A stretch of DNA of 64,000 nt from Lachnospiraceae bacterium (GCA_017624855.1 JAGAMF010000009.1:179423-243422); one strand, 5' to 3'; counted from the stretch's first letter, positions 9,987 through 19,810 are shown. Program-made: numbers and translations. The notes: generated by a model not told the origin, from the letters alone.

Positions 9987-10874
9987 ATGTATCAGATACT
10001 TGAAGCAAGAGAATTGGCGAGCAGCATATATCTGTTCGTTGTGGAAGCAAAGCGTTGTGCGGCTTCTTGTGAACCCGGTCAGTTCGTTATTGTTCGTACT
10101 ACCGAAGATGGTGAACGTATTCCTTTAACGATTTGTGACTATGACAGAGTTGCAGGTACTGTAACGATTGTTGTTCAGACTATTGGAGCGTCTACTTTAG
10201 CTATGAAAGGTTTAAAAGCAGGCGATGCATTCCATGATTTTGTTGGTCCTTTGGGTAAGGCATCCGAATTTATTATGGAGGATGCGGAAGAATTAAAAAA
10301 GAAGAAAATTCTTTTCGTTGCAGGCGGTTTGGGAACTGCACCTGTATATCCTCAGGTAAAATGGCTTCATGAAAAAGGCGTTGATGTAGATGTTATTGTG
10401 GGAGCCAAGACCAAAGATATGGTCATTATGGAAGAAGAGATGAAGGCTGTAGCCGGTAATCTCTATGTCACAACCGATGACGGTTCTTATGGAAGAAGCG
10501 GTATGGTTACCAAAGTAATCGAAGACTTATATGCCGAAGGTAAAAAGTATGATGTCTGCGTTGCTATCGGTCCTATGATTATGATGAAGTTTGTTTGTCT
10601 TTTAACAAAAAAACTTGATTTACATACCATCGTAAGTATGAATCCCATTATGGTAGACGGAACAGGAATGTGTGGCGCATGTCGTCTTACCGTGGGCGAT
10701 GAAGTAAAATTTGCTTGTGTTGACGGTCCTGAATTTGACGGACATCTTGTTAATTTTGATGAGGCAATGAAGCGTCAGCAGATGTACAAAACAGTTGAAG
10801 GAAGAGCTTACTTAAAAGAGAAGGAAGGCGATACACATCATGGCGGATGTGGCGTATGCGGAGGTGACGAATAA
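9987..10874 (+). CDS. nfnA: NADH-dependent ferredoxin:NADP+ oxidoreductase, small subunit
   Basis: Subunit of the electron-bifurcating transhydrogenase that couples NADH and reduced ferredoxin to NADP+ reduction in anaerobes. The 295 residues show a ferredoxin-reductase-type FAD domain (GQFVIVRTTEDGERIPLTICD), an NAD domain (FVAGGLGTAPVYP), and a C-terminal [2Fe-2S] cysteine cluster (MCGACRLTVG...FACVDGPEF). The cysteine-rich tail (HHGGCGVCGGDE) is unusual but compatible. The stop overlaps the nfnB start (TAATG), so the two are translationally coupled. PyrK-type subunits share the fold, but the partner gene settles the assignment. Confidence 0.9.
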   Translation: MYQILEARELASSIYLFVVEAKRCAASCEPGQFVIVRTTEDGERIPLTICDYDRVAGTVTIVVQTIGASTLAMKGLKAGDAFHDFVGPLGKASEFIMEDAEELKKKKILFVAGGLGTAPVYPQVKWLHEKGVDVDVIVGAKTKDMVIMEEEMKAVAGNLYVTTDDGSYGRSGMVTKVIEDLYAEGKKYDVCVAIGPMIMMKFVCLLTKKLDLHTIVSMNPIMVDGTGMCGACRLTVGDEVKFACVDGPEFDGHLVNFDEAMKRQQMYKTVEGRAYLKEKEGDTHHGGCGVCGGDE

Positions 10875-12259
10875 TGGGTGTATTGGAAAAAGTACCTGTA
10901 AGAGAACAGGATCCGGCAGTCAGAGCCACTAATTTTGAAGAAGTATGTTTGGGATATAACAAAGAAGAAGCTATGGAAGAGGCTTCCAGATGTATCGGTT
11001 GTAAAAATGCAGCTTGCGTTAAAGGTTGTCCCGTATCCATTGATATTCCCGGATTTATTGGTCAGGTAAAAGAAGGAAATATCGAAGAAGCATATAAAAT
11101 TATCAGTGAAGCAAGCTCACTTCCTGCGGTATGCGGTCGAGTATGTCCTCAGGAAAGTCAGTGTGAAGGCAAGTGTATTCGCGGATTAAAAGGCGATCCG
11201 ATTTCTATCGGTAAATTAGAGCGTTTTGTGGCGGATTGGGCATTTGAGAATGATGTTCATCCCGAACCTCCCAAGGAGAAAAACGGCAAAAAAGTTGCAG
11301 TAATCGGTTCCGGCCCTGCGGGTGTTACCTGCGCAGGTGACTTGGCGAAATTAGGCTATGATGTAACCGTATTTGAAGCATTACATGAATTGGGCGGCGT
11401 GCTTGTATATGGTATTCCTGAATTCCGTCTTCCTAAGGAAAGAGTAGTTCGTAAGGAAATTGAGAATGTTAAAAGACTTGGTGTTAAATTTGAAACCAAT
11501 GTTGTTATCGGTAAGTCAGTTACGATTGACCGCTTAATGGAAGATGAAGGTTTTGAAGCTGTATTTATCGGTTCCGGCGCAGGATTGCCTAAGTTTATGG
11601 GCATTCCCGGAGAAAATGCTAACGGTGTATTCTCAGCAAATGAATATTTGACCAGAAGTAACTTGATGAAGGCATTCCGTGAAGAGTCTAAAACACCTAT
11701 TATGCGTGGTAAGAAAGTTGCTGTTGTCGGTGGTGGTAATGTAGCAATGGATGCTGCAAGAACTGCATTGAGATTAGGTGCAGAAGTACATATTGTATAT
11801 CGTCGTAGTGAAGCAGAACTTCCTGCCAGAGTGGAAGAAGTACATCATGCAAAAGAAGAAGGTATTATTTTCGATCTTCTTACCAATCCCGTTGAAATTC
11901 TTGCGGATGAAAACGGCTGGGTTTGTGGCATTAAATGTATTAAGATGGAACTTGGCGAACCGGATGCATCAGGCAGAAGACGCCCTGTGGAAGTTGCAGG
12001 CAGTGAATTTGTGATCGATGTTGACGCTGTTATCATGTCCCTTGGTACATCTCCCAATCCTTTGATTTCTTCTACCACAGAAGGTCTTGAAGTTAATAAG
12101 TGGAAATGTATCGTTGCAGAAGAAGACAATGGTAAAACCACTAAGGAAGGCGTATATGCCGGCGGTGACGCAGTAACCGGTGCGGCAACCGTAATTTTAG
12201 CTATGGGTGCAGGTCGCGCAGGTGCAAAGGGTATTCATGAATATCTTTCCGATAAATAA
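10874..12259 (+). CDS. nfnB: NADH-dependent ferredoxin:NADP+ oxidoreductase, large subunit
   Basis: A 461-residue GltD-like flavoprotein, the bifurcating-FAD and NADPH subunit of Nfn. The N-terminus carries the two [4Fe-4S] cysteine sets (CIGCKNAACVKGCP and CGRVCPQESQCEGKC). FAD and NADPH Rossmann motifs follow: VIGSGPAGVTCAGDLAKLGY and VVGGGNVAMDAARTALRLG. The C-terminal flavin motif is YAGGDAVTGAATVILAMGAGR. It overlaps nfnA by one base and ends in a terminator. Stand-alone GltD-like proteins look similar; direct fusion to nfnA in the operon makes Nfn much the likelier role. Confidence 0.92.
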   Translation: MGVLEKVPVREQDPAVRATNFEEVCLGYNKEEAMEEASRCIGCKNAACVKGCPVSIDIPGFIGQVKEGNIEEAYKIISEASSLPAVCGRVCPQESQCEGKCIRGLKGDPISIGKLERFVADWAFENDVHPEPPKEKNGKKVAVIGSGPAGVTCAGDLAKLGYDVTVFEALHELGGVLVYGIPEFRLPKERVVRKEIENVKRLGVKFETNVVIGKSVTIDRLMEDEGFEAVFIGSGAGLPKFMGIPGENANGVFSANEYLTRSNLMKAFREESKTPIMRGKKVAVVGGGNVAMDAARTALRLGAEVHIVYRRSEAELPARVEEVHHAKEEGIIFDLLTNPVEILADENGWVCGIKCIKMELGEPDASGRRRPVEVAGSEFVIDVDAVIMSLGTSPNPLISSTTEGLEVNKWKCIVAEEDNGKTTKEGVYAGGDAVTGAATVILAMGAGRAGAKGIHEYLSDK

Positions 12260-12295
12260 GTTATTATAATTCTTTAAAAATAGTTAAGCTTTTAT

Positions 12296-12331
12296 AAGGA
12301 GATGTGCATATAGTGCATGTCTCCTTTTCTT
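12296..12331 (+). terminator. Intrinsic terminator after nfnAB
   Basis: A 13-pair stem (two G-U) with a short loop, followed by a T-rich run (TTTTCTTTTT). Confidence 0.75.
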
Positions 12332-12417
12332 TTTCACAAAAATATGTTATGATAAAACATAGTGAAAAAGTATGCTGTATAAAAAATACAGATACAATAA
12401 AAGAGAGGTAACAGACT

Positions 12418-13275
12418 ATGGCATGGTGTCCCAACTGTAAAACAGAATATAGAGACGGAATTGAGAAGTGCGCCGATTGCGGCAGCATTTTGGTAAAAAG
12501 TTTAAATGAAGAGGAGCGGACTGAGGAATCCTGCTCACTTTTATTTGGTGATGAAAAACATGTTCGTATGATTGAAGAACATTTAAAAGCAGAAGGTTTT
12601 ACTTCAGCATTTTCCGTTCGTAGAAAAAACAGCGAAAATGAAGGCGGTGAACAGGGTAAACATTTTGAACTGTTTATTGCGGCATCGGAAAGAGAAGCTG
12701 CTGTAAAATGTGCGGCTGAGTTTATGCGTAGTACCAATCCTCAAGCAGAGGAGGCGATTCAGAATCCTAATAGCCACCGCGTAATGACTGCGAAAGCAGA
12801 ACCTGTGCAGGAATTTGTTACTGCAAAAGAAAAGCAGAGTGATATGAAATCCAGCGGTATTATGCTTTTGATTTTTGGTGTTGCAGGCCTGGCATTTATG
12901 TTTTTGGTTATGTTCGGAGTGATTCCCCTTCGTTTTTCTGGATTTAATGCTGTAATTGCATATTCCGTAATGGGACTTTTCTTTGGCGTTTTATTTATTT
13001 CCGGTATTATGTCTCTTGTAAAAGCAAAGAAGATGACCGGTGTTGGTGAAGAAGAACAGAAGAAGTTGGATGATTTAAAAGAATGGTGTGACAAGAATCT
13101 TAGCAAGGAAAGTATTTTGGAAAGAATCCCCGGAGATGTTTCCGAAGACGAGCAGCTTTATTTTGCAAGATTTGATTATATGAAGGGAACCTTACAGGCG
13201 GCTTTTCCCGACTTAATGGATGATTTCCTTGAATATTATACCGAACAGCTTTACAGCGATTATTTTGAATCATAA
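12418..13275 (+). CDS. Zinc-ribbon two-TM membrane protein
   Basis: I do not recognise a precise family. The 285 residues begin with a zinc ribbon (WCPNC and CADC pairs). Residues about 40-105 resemble the DUF2007-type signal-transducing fold (LLFGDEKHVRMIEEHLKAEGF). Two transmembrane segments follow at about 143-163 and 178-198. The acidic C-terminal domain has DEQLYFARFDYMKGTLQAAFPDLMDDFLEYYTEQLYSDYF. AGAGAGG precedes the start. It is followed 13 bases later by rlmH. An extended -10 (TGTTATGAT at 12345-12353) may be its promoter, with no good -35. Confidence 0.75.
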   Translation: MAWCPNCKTEYRDGIEKCADCGSILVKSLNEEERTEESCSLLFGDEKHVRMIEEHLKAEGFTSAFSVRRKNSENEGGEQGKHFELFIAASEREAAVKCAAEFMRSTNPQAEEAIQNPNSHRVMTAKAEPVQEFVTAKEKQSDMKSSGIMLLIFGVAGLAFMFLVMFGVIPLRFSGFNAVIAYSVMGLFFGVLFISGIMSLVKAKKMTGVGEEEQKKLDDLKEWCDKNLSKESILERIPGDVSEDEQLYFARFDYMKGTLQAAFPDLMDDFLEYYTEQLYSDYFES

Positions 13276-13288
13276 AAGGAGTATTTCG

Positions 13289-13768
13289 TTGAATATCACA
13301 TTAGTAACCGTTGGCAAGATTAAAGAGAAATTTTATAGGGATGCGGTTGATGAGTTTGTGAAGCGTTTAAGTCGTTATTGTAAAATTCGCATTGTGGAGG
13401 TGGCTGACGAAAACACACCCAACAATGCGCCGGAGGCCATTGAAGAGCAGATTAAAAACAAAGAAGGGGAACGCATATTAAAGAATATTACGGATTCCAT
13501 GCATGTAATTGCCCTTGCAATTGAAGGAAAAGAGATGTCTTCGGTTAAATTTGCGGATAAAATTCAGCGCTTTGGTATTGAAGGCACTTCTGATATTTGT
13601 TTTGTAATCGGTGGTTCTTTAGGCTTGTCAAAGGCGGTATATGACAGGGCGGATGAACTTTTGAGTTTTTCGCCCATGACTTTTCCGCATCAGTTGATGC
13701 GTGTTGTTCTTTTGGAGCAGGTGTATCGGTGCTTCCGGATTATTCATAACGAGCCTTATCATAAATGA
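13289..13768 (+). CDS. rlmH: 23S rRNA pseudouridine-1915 N3-methyltransferase RlmH
   Basis: Methylates pseudouridine 1915 in helix 69 of 23S rRNA. I choose the TTG at 13289: it has AAAGGAG 7 bases upstream and gives 159 residues starting MNITLVTVGKIKEKF, the standard RlmH length and N-terminus; the longer frame upstream overlaps the previous gene. The SPOUT knot is clear in FVIGGSLGLSKAVYDRAD and the C-terminal signature MTFPHQLMRVVLLEQVYRCF...NEPYHK. The gene is normal in length and context. Confidence 0.95.
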   Translation: MNITLVTVGKIKEKFYRDAVDEFVKRLSRYCKIRIVEVADENTPNNAPEAIEEQIKNKEGERILKNITDSMHVIALAIEGKEMSSVKFADKIQRFGIEGTSDICFVIGGSLGLSKAVYDRADELLSFSPMTFPHQLMRVVLLEQVYRCFRIIHNEPYHK

Positions 13769-13851
13769 TTTATGACAGAGCTGTGTAAGATGATTTTATC
13801 AATCAATTAAATGGTGGCAAAATATTCATAATGACCTGGGGAGGTGTTTTT

Positions 13852-15156
13852 ATGAGAATGTATGATATTATCATGAAAAAAAGAAATAAAGGAGCCCTGA
13901 GTAAGGAAGAGATTGATTTTCTGATAGAAGGTTATACCAAGGGAGAGATTCCCGACTATCAGATGTCAGCCCTTACCATGGCTATTTTTTTTAATAAAAT
14001 GACTGCGGAGGAGACCCTTCATCTTACCATGGCAATGGCCAACAGCGGTGATATGCTTGATTTGTCTGCTATAAAAGGCGTAAAAGTTGATAAGCATTCT
14101 ACCGGCGGTGTAGGAGACAAAACATCTCTGGCTTTGATTCCCATGGTTGCTGCGGTAGGCGTACCTACGGCGAAAATGAGTGGTCGCGGTCTTGGACATA
14201 CCGGCGGCACCATTGACAAATTAGAGTCTTTTACCGGTTTTCATACAGATATATCTACGGAACATTTTGTCAATCAGGTAAATCGTATCGGTATTTCCAT
14301 TATGGGACAGACTGCGGATTTGGCACCTGCGGATAAAAAGCTGTATGCATTGCGCGATGTTACCGCTACTGTAGACAATATGTCTCTGATTGCCAGCTCT
14401 ATCATGAGCAAGAAACTGGCGGCGGGAGCGGATGCCATTGTGTTGGATGTAAAAACCGGTAGCGGAGCTTTTATGAAGAAAGAAGAGGATTCCTTTGCCC
14501 TTGCCCGTGAAATGGTAACGATCGGTAACGGTGCGGGACGCAGAACCATTGCGGTTATTTCTGATATGGATCAGCCTCTGGGCTATGCGGTGGGAAATGC
14601 CTTAGAGGTAAAAGAAGCCATTGATACTTTAAATGGAGCAGGACCGGCGGATTTTAGAGAATTATGCCTTACATTAGGTTCCTATATGGTGGTTGCAGCC
14701 GGAAAAGCAGCTAACAAAGAAGAAGCAAGAGAAAAGCTTATAGAAGTAATCGAAAACGGAAAAGCGTTGGCAAAATTGGCTGAATTTATCGAAGCGCAAG
14801 GCGGAACGAAAGAGGAAGTATATCATCCGGAGCTTTTACCCAAAGCGCAGTATGTGCAGGAAATCCTTTCGGAGGAAGAAGGTTATATTTCGGCTATTGT
14901 ATGTGATGAAATCGGTATTTGTTCCTTGATTTTAGGCGGCGGTCGAGAAACCAAGGAGAGCGAAATTGATTTGTCCGTAGGTTTGGTTCTTCATAAGAAG
15001 AAGGGCGATTATGTTAAGAAGAGCGAAAGCCTTGCTACAATACATGCCAATGATTTAGAGAAGCTGGAAGTTGCAAAGAAGCGTTTCCTTGCCGCTTATA
15101 CTTTTACAACAAAGGAATTTGAGGCTGAGCCTTTGATTCGCGGCATTGTAGAGTAA
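13852..15156 (+). CDS. pdp: Pyrimidine-nucleoside phosphorylase
   Basis: Reversible phosphorolysis of uridine and thymidine to base plus (deoxy)ribose-1-phosphate; pyrimidine salvage in the cytosol. The ATG at 13852 gives 434 residues, the family length, after a GGGGAGGTG site; the ATG at 13831 lies upstream of that site. Signature motifs are [31 protein letters not shown] (phosphate binding) and [10 protein letters not shown]. The C-terminal domain [13 protein letters not shown]...[16 protein letters not shown] is the lipoyl-like PYNP_C module. A strong terminator closes the gene. Confidence 0.95.
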   Translation: MRMYDIIMKKRNKGALSKEEIDFLIEGYTKGEIPDYQMSALTMAIFFNKMTAEETLHLTMAMANSGDMLDLSAIKGVKVDKHSTGGVGDKTSLALIPMVAAVGVPTAKMSGRGLGHTGGTIDKLESFTGFHTDISTEHFVNQVNRIGISIMGQTADLAPADKKLYALRDVTATVDNMSLIASSIMSKKLAAGADAIVLDVKTGSGAFMKKEEDSFALAREMVTIGNGAGRRTIAVISDMDQPLGYAVGNALEVKEAIDTLNGAGPADFRELCLTLGSYMVVAAGKAANKEEAREKLIEVIENGKALAKLAEFIEAQGGTKEEVYHPELLPKAQYVQEILSEEEGYISAIVCDEIGICSLILGGGRETKESEIDLSVGLVLHKKKGDYVKKSESLATIHANDLEKLEVAKKRFLAAYTFTTKEFEAEPLIRGIVE

Positions 15157-15182
15157 AAGAGTTGATTATATAAAATAAAATG

Positions 15183-15225
15183 AAGCACCCGATTGTCTTT
15201 AAATAAAAGATAATCAGGTGCTTTT
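15183..15225. terminator. Terminator shared by convergent pdp and the TIR gene
   Basis: A long stem, arms starting AAGCACC and ending GGTGCTT with one mismatch and one G-U inside, then TTTTAT. It sits between convergent genes and may serve both. Confidence 0.8.
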
Positions 15226-15231
15226 ATATGC

Positions 15232-16569
15232 TTATTTATTGTTTGTATCGGGGAGTTTGGTTAAATCTACCACAATTGCAGGGCGTATGCCAAAACCTTC
15301 CGTGCCTACATTGGCTGTAATGCACTGATTCTGCGTATGGCCGTTATCTACAAGGTAGCACTGAGAGGAAGTTCCTTCTACCGGTTCTCTTAACCACCAG
15401 TAATAGTTGCTCACATTGTATTCATCAAGCTGAATGTCATACCAGTTACTTTCATCCTGTGCCAAGGAAACCGTTGTAGGCTCAGCATAAATGCTCATGC
15501 CGGCTTCTTGGAACCACTGCAATTCCTCTTTGGATAAAAGGAAAACATAGTCATTGGTTATAACGGTTTCATTCTCTGACAAGGCATTTCCTGTAGTTTT
15601 AATTTCCTGTTGAATTAAAGTCTCAAGTTCCTCTTCTGTAAAATGATACAAAAATCCGGGCTCGGTATGATAAGCGTTATATTTTTCGGACATGGCATCG
15701 GCAAGAGGCGGTTGATCCTGATAGGTAACAACCTCCAAAGAGGAGTTTAGCCAGGTTCGAATGTTTGAATTGCTCCAATCATTGTTGCCTCTTACTTGAA
15801 CCTGTAAATGCAAATCCGTATCCGCTGCGCTATTTCGTGACCAGTAATCCTGTGTGCCGTCATGATTAAAAGTGCCGCCTTCCGCTGCATCGTAGGCTTT
15901 CATGGTTAAAATATCCGAAGAAATCAAAACTGCCTCGGTACCATCGTCTGAAAGCTTTAATACACGCCATTCAATGGGCATATTGTTGTAGCTTCCCAAT
16001 GTAATGGTATCACCGGTTTGATAAGATATTCGGTTATTGAATCCTTTATTTATAAAAAGTACAAAAATCAAAACAATAAGTAAGGCCAATAATGTAATAA
16101 CGGATGGTATCAACAGCTTGCGCTTTGAAGTCTTTTCAATACTTCTTGTCACCGGTTCGGTATTGCCTGCGTGGTTTTCTGTATTGTTTTCGTATTTTTG
16201 TATAAAAGCAAGAATTTCGGAATAATCTCTTTTTTTCTCGCTTGTAATCCATTGGTGGGTCATAAGAAAATATTCCATGGATTTGGATAATTCCACATCT
16301 TCCAATTTATAAACCAAAATAGGAATGGAACGGCTGACAGCCCGTTCTACCTCACGAAGTACATGAGGGGATTTGTTGGCGTTTTCCGACATGATGAGAA
16401 TCATGGCATCCGCTCTTTGGATTCCGTGTATGATTTCTTCTGCATATTCCTTGCCGGGATGAATATCTCTCGGTGCAATGAAGCACTCTGCACCGTTATT
16501 TTCAATATAGGTGCACATTTCGTTTGCAACAGAAGCATCGGCAGAAGAGTGCGAAATAAATAAGTACAT
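15232..16569 (-). CDS. TIR-domain, single-TM, DUF6273-type sensor protein
   Basis: The only minus-strand host gene. The 445 residues hold a TIR_2-type domain at 1-115 (MYLFISHSSAD, FIAPRDIHPGKEY, MILIMSENANKSPHVLREVERAV), a Ser/Thr/Lys linker, one transmembrane helix at 151-174, and an extracellular domain at about 185-440 of the DUF6273 kind (ITLGSYNNMPIEWRVL, SNIRTWLNS, YWWLREP). Glu73 in LREVE is in the place where TIR NADases carry their catalytic Glu. AAGGAG stands 6 bases before the ATG. This architecture would let an outside signal control a cytoplasmic TIR. Whether it is a defence NADase, a scaffold or a signalling receptor cannot be decided here. Confidence 0.82.
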   Translation of the reverse strand: MYLFISHSSADASVANEMCTYIENNGAECFIAPRDIHPGKEYAEEIIHGIQRADAMILIMSENANKSPHVLREVERAVSRSIPILVYKLEDVELSKSMEYFLMTHQWITSEKKRDYSEILAFIQKYENNTENHAGNTEPVTRSIEKTSKRKLLIPSVITLLALLIVLIFVLFINKGFNNRISYQTGDTITLGSYNNMPIEWRVLKLSDDGTEAVLISSDILTMKAYDAAEGGTFNHDGTQDYWSRNSAADTDLHLQVQVRGNNDWSNSNIRTWLNSSLEVVTYQDQPPLADAMSEKYNAYHTEPGFLYHFTEEELETLIQQEIKTTGNALSENETVITNDYVFLLSKEELQWFQEAGMSIYAEPTTVSLAQDESNWYDIQLDEYNVSNYYWWLREPVEGTSSQCYLVDNGHTQNQCITANVGTEGFGIRPAIVVDLTKLPDTNNK

Positions 16570-16746
16570 GTTCTGCTCCTTAATATATATAGCATAGTAA
16601 AATGCTTATTTTATAATTTATGTCCGTGAAATATCTTACACTATTTTTATTAAAATGAAAAGTTATATCATTTTGAACATTTCGTGAAAAATGCTTTCGA
16701 AAAGTATTTTGTTCATAAGATATCGAAAAAAAGCATAGAATTAACT

Positions 16747-17037
16747 ATGAAAAAGTCAAATAATCCTTCAAAAACCGAGAAAAAAGAGCATTTGGCAGAT
16801 TTGTTTTGTCTGCCTCATGATGTTGTCTGCGGCGCAAGTAATGTGACTGTAGTGGGTTCCATGCGCGTTTTTATAGAAAATTATAAAGGAATCTTGGAAT
16901 ACAACAATGAAGAGATTCTTTTACAGGGTAAGCATAAAAAAATAAAAATTCTTGGACATTGTTTAAAAATAAGAACTTACAATGAAGAAGAAATGGTCAT
17001 CGACGGCGGAATTGAAGGCATACTTTTTATGGATTGA
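16747..17037 (+). CDS. yqfC: Sporulation protein YqfC
   Basis: A small (96-residue) YabP/YqfC-family protein made in the mother cell in spore formers. The core LPHDVVCGASNVTVVGSMRVFIENYKGILEY...KIKILGHCLKIRTYNEEEMVIDGGIEGI matches the family, and yqfD follows 12 bases later, as in Bacillus. The start is uncertain: ATG 16747 fits the family length but has no clear ribosome site; an in-frame GTG at 16684 would add 21 Lys-rich residues. Sigma-E control is expected for the family; I could not place a promoter with confidence. Confidence 0.85.
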   Translation: MKKSNNPSKTEKKEHLADLFCLPHDVVCGASNVTVVGSMRVFIENYKGILEYNNEEILLQGKHKKIKILGHCLKIRTYNEEEMVIDGGIEGILFMD

Positions 17038-17049
17038 CGGAGGTGTGAT

Positions 17050-18300
17050 TTGGGTTCATTTTTATTTTATATAAAAGGCTATGTCCGAATTCGTGTTACC
17101 GGATATGGAGTTCCCCGTTTTGTGAATATCTGCTCCAAAAGAGGGATTCGTCTTTGGGACATTGAGAAACAAAATGACTTATACCTTACCAATATTTTAA
17201 TATCAGACTTTTATAAAATAAGGGAAATTGTAAGAAAAACCAAGGTAAAGGCATCCATCGTCAGCAAACATGGACTGCCTTTTTTCTTTGCAAGAATGTC
17301 TGCCAGAAAGTGCTTTGTAGCAGGGGCTTTTTTATGTTTTTTTTGGCTGCTTTATATGAAAAATTTTATTTGGGCAATTGAAATAAATGGGAATGTAAGC
17401 ATAACAGATAACATGATTCTTGATTATTTGAACCAAAACAATATCGAAATGGGAACACGAATCGAACATATTGAAACAGAGGAGCTTGAAAAAGCATTCC
17501 GAAGAGATTTTAATGATATTACATGGATTTCCGTTGGGCAGGAAGGGACTGTGTTAACCATTGATATAAAAGAGCGTGATGTTGCGTTATATGAAGAAAA
17601 AGACATGTTTGCCAGCAGTTTATATGCTCCAAATGATGGTGTGGTTACATCCATTGTAGTTCGCAGAGGGATTGCCCGGGTAAAAGAAGGGGATGCGGTA
17701 ACGGAAGGCCAACTTTTGGTGGACGGCATTCTTCCGATTGAAAAGACAGACGGTACGATAGGTGGCTATCGGTTGGTAAATGCCGATGCAGACATAACCA
17801 TATCTTATTCGGATACTTATGCAGACAAACTATCCTTTTATGGAGAAGAAAAGGCATATACCGGTGAACAAACAGAAGAGTTTTATATGCGTCTTGGAAA
17901 TAAAGTCTATTATTTTCATTGGTTTATGCCAAAGTATGCTAACGCAGAAATACAACATGAATATAAGCAATTACAATTGTGGGAACATTTCTATTTGCCA
18001 CTATGGTACGGTACAAAAGAATATAAAGAATATGAAATAATTAAAGTAAAAAAGGATAAAAAAGAATTAGAGAGCAAATTATACGAAAATTTAGAAATTT
18101 TTCTTGAAAGTTTGGAAGAAAAAGGGGTTCAAAATATACAAAAAGATGTTAAAATAGGTACTAGTGGAAGTATGCTTACTTTGAGCGGTAATTTGATTTT
18201 AGAGAATTCCAATATGCTCAGGAGGGAAATCAATGCTTCCATAGGAACGGAGTTGGAGAATGGCCAATACAATTCAATTATCAATGGAGATGAGCGCTGA
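17050..18300 (+). CDS. yqfD: Sporulation protein YqfD
   Basis: A 416-residue mother-cell sporulation protein. It starts at a TTG with GGAGG 6 bases upstream (MGSFLFYIKGYVRIRVTGYG). A domain of about 90 residues precedes one transmembrane segment (about 95-113), then a long extracytoplasmic part containing IEINGNVSITDNMI, a POTRA-like region, and KERD. Length and partner gene (yqfC upstream, phoH downstream) agree with the family. The 3' end overlaps phoH by 41 bases. Confidence 0.92.
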   Translation: MGSFLFYIKGYVRIRVTGYGVPRFVNICSKRGIRLWDIEKQNDLYLTNILISDFYKIREIVRKTKVKASIVSKHGLPFFFARMSARKCFVAGAFLCFFWLLYMKNFIWAIEINGNVSITDNMILDYLNQNNIEMGTRIEHIETEELEKAFRRDFNDITWISVGQEGTVLTIDIKERDVALYEEKDMFASSLYAPNDGVVTSIVVRRGIARVKEGDAVTEGQLLVDGILPIEKTDGTIGGYRLVNADADITISYSDTYADKLSFYGEEKAYTGEQTEEFYMRLGNKVYYFHWFMPKYANAEIQHEYKQLQLWEHFYLPLWYGTKEYKEYEIIKVKKDKKELESKLYENLEIFLESLEEKGVQNIQKDVKIGTSGSMLTLSGNLILENSNMLRREINASIGTELENGQYNSIINGDER

Positions 18301-19294
18301 ACATATGCAGAATATTTTCGGCGAAAGAGATTCATACATCAGAAAAATAGAAAATGATTTGGATGTTACGATTATCAATCGTGATGGTGTGATCAAAATT
18401 ACAGGTGACGAGTATAACGCCAAAAAGGCAGTTCGGCTTTTATCGGAGCTTACGGAATTATCTAAAAGAGGCAATACCATTAAGGAACAGAATGTGGACT
18501 ATGGCATTGCCATGACAAAGGAAGATAAGTCGGATGTGTTATTGTCTGTGGATTCTGACTGTATCTGTCATACCATGAACGGTAAGGCGGTAAAGCCCAT
18601 GACTTTGGGGCAGAAGGAATATGTGGATGCCATCCGCAAAAACATGATTGTCTTTGGTTTGGGGCCTGCGGGTACCGGTAAAACCTATCTTGCAATGGCT
18701 ATGGCGATTACGGCTTTTAAGAATGAAGAAGTAAGCAGAATTATTCTTACAAGACCTGCTATTGAAGCCGGTGAGAAGCTGGGCTTTTTGCCCGGTGATT
18801 TGCAGAGTAAAATCGATCCATATTTAAGACCGCTGTATGATGCCTTGTATCAGATTATGGGTGCGGAATCGTTTCAGAAAAATATGGAAAAAGGCTTAAT
18901 CGAAGTGGCACCTTTGGCTTATATGCGAGGAAGAACTTTGGACAATGCCTATATCATTTTGGATGAGGCGCAGAATACCACACCGGCGCAGATGAAGATG
19001 TTCTTAACAAGAATCGGTTTTGGTTCCAAAGTGGTAATTACCGGTGACAGTTCTCAGAAAGATTTGCCGGTAGGAGCACAGTCAGGTTTGGATGTGGCAG
19101 TTCGTGTATTAAAAGACATTCCGGATATTGCATTTTGCAATTTGACCGGAAAGGATGTTGTGCGTCATCCTTTGGTTCAGAAGATTGTATGTGCATATGA
19201 CAAATATGAAAAAAAGGAACAGGCAAGAGCAGACCGTAAGGCTGCTAAAATAAGGGAAAACGGCCGTGAAAAGCGCAGACCCGGAGCAAATTAA
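18260..19294 (+). CDS. phoH: PhoH-like ATPase (PhoL/YbeZ)
   Basis: A P-loop NTPase that works with YbeY in ribosome and RNA quality control. The 344 residues have a KH-like N-terminal region (IRKIENDLDVTIINRDGVIKITGD), Walker A GPAGTGKT near residues 135-142, Walker B YIILDEAQN, and sensor ITGDSSQKDLP. The ATG at 18260 has GGAG 7 bases upstream and matches the usual N-terminus, so the 41-base overlap with yqfD is probably real and suggests coupled translation. ybeY follows after 9 bases. Confidence 0.93.
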   Translation: MANTIQLSMEMSAEHMQNIFGERDSYIRKIENDLDVTIINRDGVIKITGDEYNAKKAVRLLSELTELSKRGNTIKEQNVDYGIAMTKEDKSDVLLSVDSDCICHTMNGKAVKPMTLGQKEYVDAIRKNMIVFGLGPAGTGKTYLAMAMAITAFKNEEVSRIILTRPAIEAGEKLGFLPGDLQSKIDPYLRPLYDALYQIMGAESFQKNMEKGLIEVAPLAYMRGRTLDNAYIILDEAQNTTPAQMKMFLTRIGFGSKVVITGDSSQKDLPVGAQSGLDVAVRVLKDIPDIAFCNLTGKDVVRHPLVQKIVCAYDKYEKKEQARADRKAAKIRENGREKRRPGAN

Positions 19295-19303
19295 GGTGTA
19301 AGT

Positions 19304-19810
19304 ATGGTACAAATCAACTTTTATGATGAAATAACGGAAGAAATGAATGAGGAAGAGCTTGCTTTGGCACAAAAGGTAATTGAGCATATTCTTTTAAAAG
19401 AAGGCTGTCCTTTTGATGCGGAAGTGAATCTTACCATGACAAATGATGAAGGGATTTGGGAAGTGAATCGCGAGTTTCGCGAGATAGACAGACCTACGGA
19501 TGTCTTGTCTTTCCCCAATTGTGAGTTTGATATTCCGGGAGAGTTTTCGGCATTTCGAGACAAGGCGGTATATTTTGACTGTTTTAATCCGGAAAACGGG
19601 TATTTGTTTTTGGGTGACATTATGATTTCCAGAGATAAAATGTTGGCGCAGGCAGAGGAATACGGCCATGGCGTTACCCGTGAATTTGCTTTTCTAATTG
19701 CCCATAGTGTGTTACACTTAATAGGATATGACCATATGGAAGAAGAGGAAGCTAAGTGCATGGAGGAGAAGCAAAATATTTACCTGAATGAACTTGGCAT
19801 TACAAGATAA
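19304..19810 (+). CDS. ybeY: Endoribonuclease YbeY
   Basis: Zinc-dependent endoribonuclease required for 16S rRNA 3' maturation and 70S quality control. The metal motif HSVLHLIGYDH is intact, with the Arg-containing NREFREIDRPTDVLSFP motif upstream. At 168 residues it is of normal length. AAGGTG precedes the start. It is coupled to phoH, its usual partner. Its common downstream neighbours (dgkA, era) are absent; a flippase follows instead. Confidence 0.95.
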   Translation: MVQINFYDEITEEMNEEELALAQKVIEHILLKEGCPFDAEVNLTMTNDEGIWEVNREFREIDRPTDVLSFPNCEFDIPGEFSAFRDKAVYFDCFNPENGYLFLGDIMISRDKMLAQAEEYGHGVTREFAFLIAHSVLHLIGYDHMEEEEAKCMEEKQNIYLNELGITR

